Shown here: piece by piece, positions 23,501 through 34,900 of the stretch
Layout: each line of letters begins with the position of its first letter
How positions within the stretch are numbered: the first letter of the stretch is position 1
Notes under the pieces: model-generated
The model's database searches: none
What the model was told of the DNA's origin: nothing
The model's input: only the letters and a program-made list of their open reading frames with translations
NCBI GenBank assembly: GCA_030848705.1
Contig: CM061237.1
Span: 83,199,910 to 83,263,909 of the forward strand
Origin: Heracleum sosnowskyi
Taxonomy: Eukaryota > Streptophyta > Magnoliopsida > Apiales > Apiaceae
Length of the DNA: 64,000 bases
Direction of reading: 5' to 3'
Made by a program: the position numbers and the translations under genes

Positions 23501-23903
23501 TCAATTTTTAGGTGACAGATTAGTTTCTTGGTACAGCAAGAAACAGAAATCAATTTCCACATCCACAGCAGAAGCAGAGTATATAGCTGCTGGTAGCTGT
23601 TGTGCACAGATTTTATGGATGAAGAATCAATTGCTGGATTATGGCTTAAGGTATTCTAGAATACCTATTTACTGTGATAATCAAAGTGCTATTGCTATGA
23701 TAGGTAATCCAGTACAGCACTCCATGACCAAGCACATCAGCATAAGGGATCATTTTATCAGGGAACATGTGGAAGAAGGAAACATTGAGCTTCATTTTGT
23801 TTCTACAGACCAACAGCTTGCAGATATCTTCACCAAACCTTTGAGTGAAGCTACCTTTACAAGGCTGGTAAATGAACTTGGAATGGTCTCTGGTTTTGAC
23901 TAG
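20568..23903 (+). pseudogene. copia pol of E2 with three in-frame stops
   Basis: One frame runs from the protease (LDSGCSGHMTGNKALL) to the end NELGMVSGFD, interrupted by TAA at 20904-20906 (after HRHNNIY), TGA at 21423-21425 (after AFCKER, where E4 has Gly) and TAG at 22146-22148 (after SSNTE in the hinge). Integrase: HKKLSH/CDSC zinc site, DLFGPVN, SDNGTEF, PQQNGVVERKN. RT: VFQMDVKSAFLNGK, LDKALYGLKQAPRAWYE, YVDDIIFG. RNase H: YSDADFAG, TAEAEY, CDNQSA. All catalytic motifs remain, so apart from the stops it is nearly intact and close to E4. The hinge (about 21840-22260) is rich in N-S-D/E residues encoded by AAACTCTGA words. It cannot give a full polyprotein without readthrough. Confidence 0.94.
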
Positions 23904-25030
23904 AGATACTGGTTAGATTCAAACTCTATAAATGATAGATTTTATGCTTATGGTTCTTTGCATGTGTTAACTGTTATTTATACCAGTATGTTAAACTCTG
24001 ATAGTAAACTCTGTTAGTCATACTCTGTCAGTCATACTCTGTCGGATAAAGTCTGATGTTATACTCTGATTGTGATATTGTCTGAAACATATGGACCGAT
24101 GAAGAAATTTGTATGAAGCATGATTTTCAGTAAGTAATCATGAATCCTTCTAAGTAATATAAATTCTGCTTTCAAAATGTGCAGAAATTTTACACAGCAT
24201 GATACTGTCTCTATATTTATAGCATCTCTTAGTTTATTGATCCTACACAATGAGTCTGTATTAGCTGTTTGCATTTTCTCTCATAAGTTAATTGTATTAA
24301 CTGATGAAAAGTCTAAACTCTGAAAATTAGTTACAAATATTTCACCCTCAAATCAAAATATGCCAAAAAGAGCACAAATTCCTTTGAGATCATGTTGTGC
24401 CTAGGAAGATCCAGGAACTTATTGTATGAAATAAGGGCTAAAATCTTTGATTTTTGGTGACTAGTGCCAACCACTGATTACTGGAAAAATTAAAAAAAAA
24501 AAAAAATTATACATAAGGGGGTGAAAATAAAAGATATATCCAAATGAAAGGATATCAGTATACAGAGTTTAGATATAAAAATCAGATTTTATTTTAAATG
24601 AGAGTTTGAGCAACCAGTTTTTACTGCTTTAGTTTGTGGATTTTATGCACTTTGAGATGATCTAAATATTCATATTAAGTAAACTCTGCTAATTCACACA
24701 CAAATACTCACACCTGTACAGTTTGTGAAAAGAGTTTATTTATAAAGGAGGAGGATTGGTAAACACTGATGAACTGTGTACTCTACGCTGAGGTAATTTT
24801 ATTTTAATCTCTGATGATTAAAATTAATTATTTGTTTCAGACAGTTAACAATTTTGAGAAAACATTCTTGAAAATAAAAGAGTATGATTGGTAACGGTTC
24901 TAATTTGTATTAAACAGAGGAGAGAGGTTGAGTGTTTAGAAAAGTGTAAAGGGCGGTAATAATTGCTGTTTTTACTGCGCATGCGCATTGCAAACTGTCA
25001 ATTATTTGCTGTCAGTCATTGCATGTGTGC
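23904..25030 (+). other. E2 spacer between pol and third ORF
   Basis: Non-coding on the plus strand. At 23990-24080 there are at least five ACTCTG words within 90 bases. A conserved purine run TAAGGGGGTGAAAATAAAAG (about 24514-24534) has a match in E4 (about 60287-60307). Long stretches are alignable with the E4 spacer up to about 24900. A perfect 12-base palindrome, TGCGCATGCGCA, lies at 24976-24987. An antisense small ORF is listed separately. Confidence 0.7.
24059..24274 (-). CDS. conserved antisense small ORF (71 aa) in E2 spacer
   Basis: The minus strand encodes MQTANTDS...NITIRV, 71 residues, antisense to the element. E4 has an ORF of exactly the same length, start and stop at 60576-60791. 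By eye 53 of 71 residues agree with no gap; the ends (MQTANTDS, RINKLRDAINIETV, IMLHTNFFIGP) are best conserved. No domain is recognised and no start context stands out. The DNA is well conserved as well, so the block may be conserved for a non-coding reason and the ORF be incidental. Confidence 0.35.
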   Translation of the reverse strand: MQTANTDSLCRINKLRDAINIETVSCCVKFLHILKAEFILLRRIHDYLLKIMLHTNFFIGPYVSDNITIRV

Positions 25031-25269
25031 CACGTGTACCACTCACAACATTAACGGAGTAAGACAGTTGTGTATTAATGATTAAAAACTGTTCAGTTTT
25101 TAATTTTAAATTTCATATTTATACAATACACACACATACGTCTAAACTTTTCACATCTTACTTCAATTCACATCTATTATCACACACACATATTCACAAA
25201 CACTTTCCTACTTTCAAACTCTTTCGAAGCTTTTGCATCAGTTTCTTTGATTTCTTTCAAATCTTACTA
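25031..25269 (+). promoter_or_regulatory. putative promoter and leader of E2 third ORF
   Basis: A G-box core CACGTG at 25031-25036 (GTGCCACGTGTACC) is followed about 82 bases later by a TATA-like TATTTATAC (about 25116-25124), then about 145 bases of C/A/T-rich, G-poor leader (TTCACATCTTACTTC, CACACACATATTCAC) up to ATG 25270. E4 has CACGTG and a TATA-like site with nearly the same spacing. The composition is that of a plant gene 5' UTR. Confidence 0.6.
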
Positions 25270-28200
25270 ATGGCGACTACAACTTTTGTTTCTTCTGGGT
25301 TAGAATTTGTTCCAAATAACTATGCAGCACCATTAAACACTGTCAACGCACCAGAAGCTTTTCATATGATTCAAGATTTTCTTGCTCAGTCAGCGATTGG
25401 GCGTGCTTTAGTTGAACTAGAAAAACTTTCTGGTTTACAAATCAAATCGTTTTGGGAGTCCGGGATGTATGATGATGGTGGTGAGACTGGTAACCCATCT
25501 ATTATCTTTGAATTTGAAGAAACAGAGTATGTAATTACTGCTGGAACCATTCGGGCTGCAATGGGGTTTCCTGAGTTTTCGTCGTATACTATTGGAATGG
25601 GTGATGAAGATTTGATAAGGATGATGCGAGAGATTGGGTATTCTGGACCCTTGACTAAGATTGGACAGTTGAAACGACCGTTCTTAAGGAAGGAGTGGAG
25701 CTTCTTCTTTGATTGCATTACAAGGACGTTTGGAAAGAAATGCACCAACTGGGATGCTATTCCCACAGACAGTCTGCAAATCGGGTACTCTCTGTTATAT
25801 GATAATCATTTTGATTTTGCACGACTTGTTTTGAATAACTTAGGGGAGAAAATGACAGAAAATAGAAGAGTAGTTTACTTTTCTAGATTTTGTCAGATTT
25901 TATTCTCTTACTGTGTTGAAGGGGTAGAAGTAATTGATGAAGATGTTTCTTGTTTTAAATTACACAAGAGGATATTTTCTGATCTTGTCAATAAGGATGT
26001 TAAGAAAGGGGTTGTTGGAGACTTGTTGCTACCTGCCTCTGTGCAACAGTTTATAAATGATCAAGTAAATCCACCAACACAAGCTTCTCCTCAACCTGAG
26101 CCTGTACAAACAGAGCTACCTTCATCAACATCTGTCAAACCTGCAAGGGGTGGTAGGACTAAGCATATGGGTTCTAAGCCAGCAAGGATTTCTAAATCAT
26201 CAGTTGATATTGGGGTGTCAACATCTGCTGGAACTTCAAGGAAGAAAAGAAGGGCAAATAGGCCATCTTTTGTTGACAGTGAGATTTCACATCAGAAAAG
26301 AAGAAAGTTGGTAGCAAATTATCTTTTTGATGATTTGGATGAGTCTACACCAGACTCTGAACCTGTCCAGCATGAAGCTCCTGAAGCTGAAAATCAGGAG
26401 GTTGTTACTGATGAGACCAGAGCACATGCTGATGAGGCTGATGTTGTTATTGAGGAGATTGTTGTCGATGATAACACTACTGTGCCTATAGTGGACAGAG
26501 TAAATTCTGATGAAGCTCCTGAGGTGTTCCTTGAACCTATGTTGGAAATGGACAATGAAGAAGAGATTGAAGCACATCCTATTGTCAGTATTTGTGACAC
26601 TGCGGATGTGGCAGCTGATCAAGCCACTCTGGAAATTGAAGAGTCAATGGCAACTCATACAGAGATTCTCTCTGTCACTAATCAAGTTATTGAAGTTGGT
26701 GAAGAGGTTGATCAGGCAGCAAGGTCTGTCTCTTCTGAGCAGATTATTGAAAATGCTGAGAAGCAGATTATAGTAGAAGAAGCTGTTCCAGTAGTAGAAG
26801 AAGATGCTGAGAAAGATAATGTTGCAGCAGAGAATGTTGACATTACTGCAGAGCATATTGTTGAAGAAGCTGCAGAAAATGTAGTTGTAAACTCTGATCT
26901 TCCTGAGAGAGCACAAGATAATGCTGACGAAGATGTTTCAATTTCTTCTAATGCTGCGTCTTCTGCAAACTCTGTTGATGCATCTCAAAGAGTTGCTGCT
27001 CAACATGCTACAGACGCTCACTTTCAGGAAATGTATTTTTCTAATTGGTCAAGCAGAGAAACTATCTTTTCTGATGAAAGAGCTGCTGATTTTGTGACCA
27101 AGTCTTCCAAGGAAATTCAAAATCCTGAACTTTTAACTCATCTCAAAGCCACAATTGTCCAAGTCAAATCATTGCATAATCGCTTTGATACTACTGATAA
27201 GGTTATTGATGGACTAAGAAATGACATAGTTGCCAGGGAAGTTACATTGAAAAAGGATAAATCTTTATATCTTTCCCTGTGTCAAGAACAAAAGGATTTT
27301 AGCTCCAGGTTACTGAAGGTTGAAGAGAATCAGACTTTGATGTCTGGAAAAATTGATTCTATTGCTACATCACTAGAGTTGCTGACATCAGTTTTTATTC
27401 CTGATGATGTCAAAAAGGGGGAGAAGATACCTAAAGACAAATGCAGAAGGACTCCAACTTTGAGACTGAGGGATGATTCAAATGATGGTGGAAGCAGGGA
27501 AACAGAGAAAAGGTCAAAGTCTTCTCAAGAGCAAGGGCGACTTAGGTCAAACTCTGCTAGACAGACAAACTCTGATATGATAAACTCTGGTGCTACTGGT
27601 TCTGGTACTCATGCTCAATCTTCTTCAAGACTTAAGAGTCTAGTGATTTCAGCTAATCCAATAACTGATGAAGAGATTGCAGCCAAGCTGTTTTTAGATG
27701 AGCATGATGGTGAAGTAACAGTTGAGGATTTGGAAGCAGAAATGAAGATGCTGTCCGAAGAACATAAAAATAAAGTTGCTTCTGGTACTTATAAGAAGAA
27801 ATCAGTAAGGCTCCTAGAAAGAAAGAAATTGGAATTTCTATCAAAGAAAATACTCAACAGAGTATACAATACACAAGGAGACCTGTGATTGCAAATACTG
27901 ATAAAGGAAAGGGTATACTGGTAGAAGAAGGACAGTTACCAAAGAAGAATTATTCAACCTCTGACGTTGCTTAAGTTGAATCAAGGATAAACAAATCAAC
28001 CTCTGACGTTGCTCATGTTGATATTTCTACTAAAGTTGTGACAACCTCTGACAAGGCTCAAGTTGTACAAACTCAGCTAGCTCCACAACTCAAAGGTTTC
28101 TTAAGATCTGTACTTTCTGAAACTCTGACGTTAGAAGCTGTGGATTTTTCTCAAACCAGGACAGTACTTGGAAAAGAATCTTATGACAAGTCTGGTTTAG

Positions 28201-28853
28201 GTTCACACAGGGAAAAGAGAAAAAATAACAGATCTTTAGATCAAACATCACTGGAAGAAGTTGGTATTGGGGTATCTCAAGAGAGCCTTGATAAACTAGA
28301 ATCTGTTCAGATGGTTTATCATAAAGGATTGAAGAAAGAGGTTCTGTTATATTTTATGTCTGATGGAAGAGTATACAGAGTAGGAGAAGCTGATGTTCAA
28401 TTGAAGCTATGGGAAGAGCTTGAGTATGTTTTATACCTTCTCAAAGTCAGAAATAGAAGTACTCACAATGCTGCTTTAGTACTAAGAGAAAGGATGCTGA
28501 AGACAAAAGCTATGCTTGGAGGTGGTGTTTCTAGTGCATATATTCCTAAGTACAGAGATGCTTATGGAAAGATTGTTGAGATGAAGAGAAATAGTGCTAA
28601 GTTTAAGACCGCACTGGGTATTAAAGTCTTGGAATTCAATTTGGAGTCAGACAAATCATATTATATCCGGCTAGGGAATGAAATGAGAAAGAACAGCATT
28701 TATTCTCTGAGAGCTGCTATCTACCAGACTGGAGAAGGTGATCCAGAGCTCAAGGAATTGAAAGAGATCATGGTAGAAGAGCTAGAAAAGGCTGAAAGAA
28801 GACTTCTCATCGATTATCTCAGGACAGTGCCTGATATTGAAGAGATTAAGTAA
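25270..28853 (+). pseudogene. long downstream (env-like position) ORF of E2, broken near its end
   Basis: The open frame reaches back to 25078, but ATG 25270 (MATTTFVSSGLEF) is chosen because E4 begins the same way (MATTAFIASELEF) and a leader precedes it. Domains: a folded N-terminal domain of about 240 residues (EAFHMIQDFL, FLRKEWSFFFDCITRTFGKKCTNWD, LQIGYSLLY, FKLHKRIFSDL); basic KKRRANRP and KRRKL patches resembling nuclear signals; a 330-residue acidic Glu/Asp/Val linker; a helical/coiled region with KSLHNRFDTTDKVIDGLRND; then a conserved C-terminal module (LVPQLKGFLR-type, TRTVLGKESYDKSGLGSHREKR, LLYFMSDGRVYRVGEADV, RLLIDYLRTVPDIEE). A frameshift near 27800 and TAA at 27972-27974 separate the C-terminal module. 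No signal peptide or membrane span is evident. Function unknown. Confidence 0.8.
27412..27427 (+). other. polypurine tract inside E2 third ORF
   Basis: Sixteen purines in a row (AAAAAGGGGGAGAAGA) within the VKKGEKI codons, at the same position as runs in E1 and E4. It could act as an internal plus-strand primer; it also encodes a conserved peptide, so protein constraint is the alternative. Confidence 0.55.
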
Positions 28854-28987
28854 AGTCTGACTGTAAGTTTTTAAAGTTTTCTGTTCTAAGTTAAAGTTAA
28901 ACTCTGTTATATTTAAACACTGCATTTGTTATATGTTTTGACATCATCAATTATCTATTTAACTTGTACATCTTCATTATGCACAAG

Positions 28988-28998
28988 TTGGGGGAGAT
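28988..28998 (+). other. 3' polypurine tract of E2
   Basis: TTGGGGGAGAT directly abuts the 3' LTR, the expected plus-strand primer site. E4 has the same tract beside its LTR (54988-54997 on the minus strand). Confidence 0.92.
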
Positions 28999-29494
28999 TG
29001 TTAGATATAATTGCTGACGTTTGTTCATCAGTGTTTAAGTACCAGGTACTCATCAGAGTTTACTAGAAGCCAGTCAGAGTTTGATAAAGTCTGACGGGGT
29101 GAAGAGTTCATTAACTGTCGGTGCTAATATGAAGATTCTAGAAGCAATATATCTTGAAGATGGAAAGAAGCAAGATATATTGAGACAGTTAAGGAAACGG
29201 AACAGAAGACAGAAGCAATTCTAATTTGATATGATTTGTATAGCTAATTTATAGGAATATCAATTAGAGATTGATTATGTAACTGTGTATTATATAAACA
29301 CAGATAGGTTAACCCTAAAAGGAATGCGATTATTGAAAACATTATTCTTGTAACCTAGCAGCTCTCTGTGATTCTTTAACATCACTGAGAGAAGAGTTAT
29401 TTATATAATTCACTTGTTGATTCATAAACAGTGTTCTCAATTGTTATTATTATTATACTTATCTTGATTATATATTGTGTAATTCGGCCTAACA
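28999..29494 (+). repeat. 3' LTR of E2
   Basis: 496 bases, reads the same as the 5' LTR throughout, followed by the TSD TATAG (29495-29499). Confidence 0.96.
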
Positions 29495-29499
29495 TATAG

Positions 29500-30341
29500 T
29501 TGTACAAGACCCATTGTTCTAGAGTTTGTATCATGGTAATCATGATTTCATGCCCTACTAGCACCGCTTGCCAAACCCCTACGATGTTAATTTCACCGTG
29601 GAAATAGGCTAATTTCATCTTTATAACGCTAATTTTAAGAATTCCAATTACACTGGAAATTTTTCACAACCTCATCTTAATTTTTCTGTACATATACAAG
29701 TATCTGTATGTAAATTACTTTGTTTCCTATTTCGCATATGCATTGGTATGCAGTACGCATATCTATTTGGAAAAAGAAATTTTTTAAAGCTGTAAATAGG
29801 TTTCTGTATTTGTGTATCAGTGTTTGTATTCGAAGGCTTAGATTTGTAGTAGTGATCCTGAATGTTTGTGTGAAAAATGAAGGCAACTTCTAATAAAGAT
29901 TAGGTCCAAAGTGGGTGAAAGGGTAGCCAAATTATTCTAGAAGATTCCCAGTACATCTTGCCTCTTCCTTGCCCCTTGCATCATATCGCTAAATTTCGAG
30001 CTTTTTTATTTTGTTGTTGTCTCATACTCTGATTTATTTACCTTGCACGTATTTTGATATTGATTACATGTCAATTTTTCGAAGTAGCTTCATGATATTA
30101 ATAAATATTGCATTTTATTAGGATCTACTGGCAAATTTAGTTCTTGAAGTTATATCAGTCAAGATGTGACATAATTAGCAAATTACGAGAGTAACTCTTC
30201 GAAGCGGAGAAGTAGCAGTGCTTGAATAATTCATTTTAGATGGATTCCATGTCACCTCTGCCAACTAGCTGGTTATATATCATCTTGTAAAAAATTTATG
30301 GCAGAGATATATAGGGATAAAATGCAACCTTTAGAAGATCT
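29500..30341. other. intergenic DNA between E2 and E3
   Basis: No gene, repeat end or RNA gene recognised. Short minus-strand ORFs here (for example 29677-29886) have no recognisable features. Confidence 0.5.
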
Positions 30342-30346
30342 AATGT

Positions 30347-30681
30347 TAATGAGCATACTCTCAGTAAAACGTTGAGTAAAAAATGTTGCTAGTGTTGCTA
30401 GTAACCTTCTATCTTTATTTCAGTTTATTTCAATGAACTTTATTATGTGTAATGTCATGTAATGACAAATAATTACAGGAAGGCTATCTCTATCTCATTG
30501 ATGGGAGTATCTTTTCTGTTAGACTAGCAGTACAATCCATTGGCTTATAGCTCAAGGACTAGGTTGTTTTTCATTTTGAGTTTTTATATCTGAAGTGAAT
30601 GAGATATATGAGACTTGTTTTTCTCTCTACAACTCTTCTGCTCTTTGTTCTTCATTTGGCTTAAAATATAAAAAGGTATTA
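30347..30681 (+). repeat. 5' LTR of E3
   Basis: 335 bases, begins TAATGAGCATACTC and ends AAAAAGGTATTA. The short inverted ends are TAAT/ATTA rather than the usual TG/CA; a TG lies three bases inside. Confidence 0.92.
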
Positions 30682-30695
30682 TGGTATCAGAGCTG
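30682..30695 (+). other. primer binding site of E3
   Basis: TGGTATCAGAGCTG directly follows the 5' LTR and matches the initiator-Met tRNA complement. Confidence 0.92.
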
Positions 30696-30841
30696 TTGGT
30701 GAAGGCAGTGTTTTGAAAGAGTGAGTTAATAGAGTGATTGTTGGTAGGTTTCATAAGTTATCTCATTTCTAAAGCTCCTATTTCTTGTTGTGTTGTTGTG
30801 TTGTAGAGAAGAGCTGTGCTCAGTAATTTTAAATCTCTTTC

Positions 30842-31909
30842 ATGGCAACTAGAAGCAAGTTTTCGTTCTCGGATATGCAGAATCCATTATTTTTGCACCC
30901 GTCAGACAACCCCCTTTCGATAAGTGTCACCAAACTCCAAGGAGCCAGTGACTATCGTTCATGGAAGCGATCCATGGAGATTCAGCTCTCCTCCAAACGT
31001 AAGCTTGGTTTTGTTCAAGGCACGGAGGTGAAGAGTATTACAGAGCCAACAGAAGCCGTGCAGTGGGACACTTGCAATTGTATGGTAATCTCCTGGATCC
31101 ATAATAATGTGTCTGATTCTATTAAGCAATCTATTCTGTTTATAACCTCTGCGTCTGATGTCTGGAATCAATTAGAAAAAAGATTTCAGTTAACAAATGG
31201 GTCTCGTAAGTATAAGCTCCGTAAGGAGTTATTTGGTCTTAAACAAAATGGTCGTACTGTTGTTGAGTTTTATACTTCTCTCAGTAGCTTGTGGGATGAG
31301 TTAGAGTCTATGAACATGTTGCCAGCTATCACTACTGTTACCGCAGAGGTCACTACTCTGTTAAAGGCTCTTAATACTCAAAAAGAAGAGGCAAAATTAT
31401 TTCAATTTCTTAATGGCTTGGATGATGTGTATGGGTCTCAACGAAGTCAACTGTTGATGGTGACTCCCCTTCCTAGTGTTGAAATGGCATGTGCAGCCAT
31501 TCAACAGGAAGAATCACAAAGGGATATCTTAAAGGCTTCTTTTTCTCCTGATAATGACATGTCAGCCATGCTTAGTCGAAGTTCCTTGGCTGGAGATAGA
31601 ATTGGGTCATGTAGCACTTGTGGGGGTAAAGGGCACTCTAGTGACAAGTGTTGGAACACTATTGGCTATCCCAAATGGCATTAAAAATATAAACCCCCTC
31701 CTGCTCGAGCCTCTTCATCAACCAAACATTTTTCGTACCCTTCCCAAAAATGGCCCCCTTCTCGACAATCTTTCTCATCTAAAAGAGCTAACAATGTAAG
31801 TACTAGCCCCAACTCCTTTGACAATACACAACCACCCATTTTGTTCTCTCCCCAGCAACTTCAACAATTACTTCAACTCATGCCTACTCAACCTCAGTCA
31901 AATGTTTGA
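30842..31909 (+). pseudogene. gag region of E3, with stops
   Basis: ATG 30842 starts a copia gag (MATRSKFSFSDMQNP; conserved LHPSDNP, YRSWKRSMEIQLSSK, WDTCNCMVISWI). It contains the UBN2-type domain and one CCHC knuckle, CSTCGGKGHSSDKC, near residue 262. TAA at 31682-31684 after IGYPKWH and TGA at 31907-31909 interrupt a frame that continues to the protease, so gag and pol were once one polyprotein. Truncation after the knuckle might leave a usable Gag. The two stops are single-base changes from the expected open frame. Confidence 0.88.
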
Positions 31910-34900
31910 GAATGGACTGAAGATGTTATGGACACTCCTTTCTCCGGGATGATAACATGTAATGCTATTCAAACCGACTCAAATACCTGGATAGTTGACA
32001 CCGGAGCTACAGACCATATGACTCCGGATATTGGTCTTCTTACAAATGTCAAGGCAGTAGTGACAAGAATGACTGTAAATCTACCAACTGGTGCCAAGGT
32101 TGTTGTGACTCATGTGGGGGATGTGTGCCTTGACAATGGTTTAAAACTGAGTACTGTTCTGTATGTCCCAGTATTTGCTCATAATTTGTTATCCATTCGA
32201 AAATTGTCTCAAGACAATGATTGCTATGCTATTTTTTTCACCAACTAAGTGCACCATTATTGATGCTAAGACCACTGTGGTAAGGGGCAAAGGCACTATT
32301 TCCAATGGCCTGTATCATTTGTCAAACTCAACATTTGCACCTACATCTACTGGCGGAGTCAGTCAATGCTTAAATGCAAATAATTCTTCACATTCTGAAC
32401 AGTACAGGAGGTGGCACAACAGACTTGGCCATGCCTCTGTCTCTAAACTAAAGCTAATTGATTGCATAAAGCATTGTGCTCATGCATCAGATCAAATTTG
32501 CTTAACATGTCCAATGGCGAAGTTCACTAAACTGCCATTTCCTGTGAGTGAATCTCGAGCCACCAAAGCCTTTGAGCTCATACACACGGATATCTGGGGA
32601 CCATATAGAGTGTGTACGAGACAAAAGTTCAAATATTTCCTCACAATTGTTGACGACTACTCACGCATGACTTGGATCTATCTACTACAGTACAAGTTTG
32701 AGTACTTCAAATGCTTGGAAATTTTCCAGTGCTTCGTTCAGAAACAATTTTCAAGTCCTATCCAAAAAGTGAGGTCCGATAATGCCCTTGAATTTGATGA
32801 TGCAGCTTGTAGAACGTTTTTTCAATCACAAGGAATAGTGCACCAGACTTCTTGCAACTACAGGCCTCAGCAAAACGCCCGTGTTGAGAGGAAACATAGG
32901 CATGTGCTCGAAGCTGCACGAGCCCTTATGTTCCAGTCAGGGCTACCTCTATCATTTTGGGGAGAATCCGTGCTTACAGCTGCGTACATCATAAACAGGT
33001 TACCCTCATCTGTCTTACACAATAAATGCCCATATGAATTGTTGTATGCCAAGAATGTCGATTATAATGAATTGAGATCTTTTGGGTGTCTATGTTTTTC
33101 TAGTAATCCTGTACATAACTCTGATAAGTTTGCTGCAAGGGGTATCCCATGTGCTTTTGTGGGGTATCCACCTACTCAAAAGGGGTTTAGGGTACTTGAT
33201 CTCAAGACAATGAAAATGTTTGTGTCATGGGATGTGACTTTCAATGAGGATGTGTTTCCTTTAAATACATCCACACCCAAACCATATATGCACCCTCTAC
33301 CCACTAGCATGCCTAGTAACCCAGTCAATACCTCATTTGATGATGATGTGTTCCTCACTATACCCTCTACGGAGCCCTGTATACAACACAATGAACCCTC
33401 TGATCCTTCACTATCTCACCCAGCCACCTCTGATGTGCTCATCTCACCTAACAATGCAGACAACCCACCGAATACTAGTGAACAAGCTGGAACACCTCAA
33501 CCTAGGAGGTCATCTCGAACACACAAACCACCTGTTTGGATGGAATCTTATGTCACAACGCCCTTTCCAAACCCATCTGCTCACCTTGTTACTGTCACAG
33601 AACACCCTGTTACTCATACATTCACCTCTTTTCTGTCCTCTCTCACCACACATAAAGATCCAGTGTTCTTTAAACACGCTGTCAAAGACATCAACTGGGT
33701 CAATGCTATGAACCTCGAACTGGGTGCCCTTGAACTCAATGACACATGGGACATAATTGAGCTACCTCCTCATAAAAAAGCAATTGGGTGTAAGTGGATT
33801 TATAAAACCAAGTTCACTTCCACTGGTGCTGTTGAGCGTTACAAAGCGAGGTTAGTGATCTTGGGGAACCGACAAACGTATGGTGTGGATTATGAACACA
33901 CATTCGCTCCTGTTGCAAAAATGACAACAGTTCGGGCTTTGTTAGATGTGGCAGCATTGAAGAACTGGCATGTGATGCAAATGGATGTAATGAACGCGTT
34001 TCTTCATGGGGAACTCTACGAAACTGTATATATGAAGATGCCTCAAGGTTATTGTGGAATTGGGAGCAGGGTTATACTAAATCAGGGGGAGTTCTCATCA
34101 CCCAACTCCATTCTCGTTTGTAAGTTGAAAAAATCTCTCTACGGTCTTCGACAAGCACCTCGCAACTGGTTCAGCAAGCTATCAACAACTCTTAAACAAC
34201 TCAATTTTGTTCATTCTCTATCTGATTACAGTTTGTTCACTAAAACAGTTGGGCTCACAATTACTCTTGTGCTCGTGTATGTCGATGACTTGTTATTGGC
34301 AGGTAATGATCTTGGCTCCATTGATAGCTTGAAAGCTATGTTATCTAGCACATTCAAAATGAAGGATTTAGGAGAGGTCAAATACTTCTTGGGACTCGAA
34401 ATCACAAGGTCTGCAGCTGGCTTCTTTGTTTCGCAAAAAAAGTATGCTCTTGATCTTGTTGAGGACTTATGTCTGTCATCAGCATCCCCCTTAAGCCTTC
34501 CAATGGATGTTCATCTACGTCTTATTGCTGAAAGTGGGACTTTTCTCACGGATCCTCATTCCTATCAGCGTCTTCTTGGCAAGTTGATTTACTTAACAAT
34601 CTCCCGTACTGACATCACCTTCTCTGTGCACATACTTACTCAGTTCATGCAACACCCCACCTCCAGTCATATGGACGCTGCAATCAAGCTTCTTCGCTAC
34701 ATCAAATCAAACCCAGGACAAGGCATCCTACTGGCCTCCTCATCCGTGGCTGAACTCAAAACTTATTGTGATAGTGACTGGGCAACATGCTCCATGACAC
34801 GCAGATCCACAACTGGATTTTGTGTTCTTCTTGGCTCATCACCCATTTCGTGGAAAATGAAAAAGCAACATGTAGTCTCTCGCTCAACCGCAGAGGCAGA

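Larger units (their letters stand above)
17644..29494 (+). mobile_element. E2: complete SIRE-type Ty1/copia retrotransposon with third ORF
   Basis: Element of 11,851 bases with two 496-base LTRs, flanked by the 5-base duplication TATAG (17639-17643 and 29495-29499). Internal order: PBS, gag (intact), pol (three in-frame stops), spacer with an antisense small ORF, promoter-like region, long third ORF (frameshift and stop), PPT. The two LTRs show no difference on reading through, so the insertion is very young. Lineage (SIRE/Maximus) is inferred from pol sequence style and the third ORF. E4 is a related but diverged copy. Confidence 0.95.
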
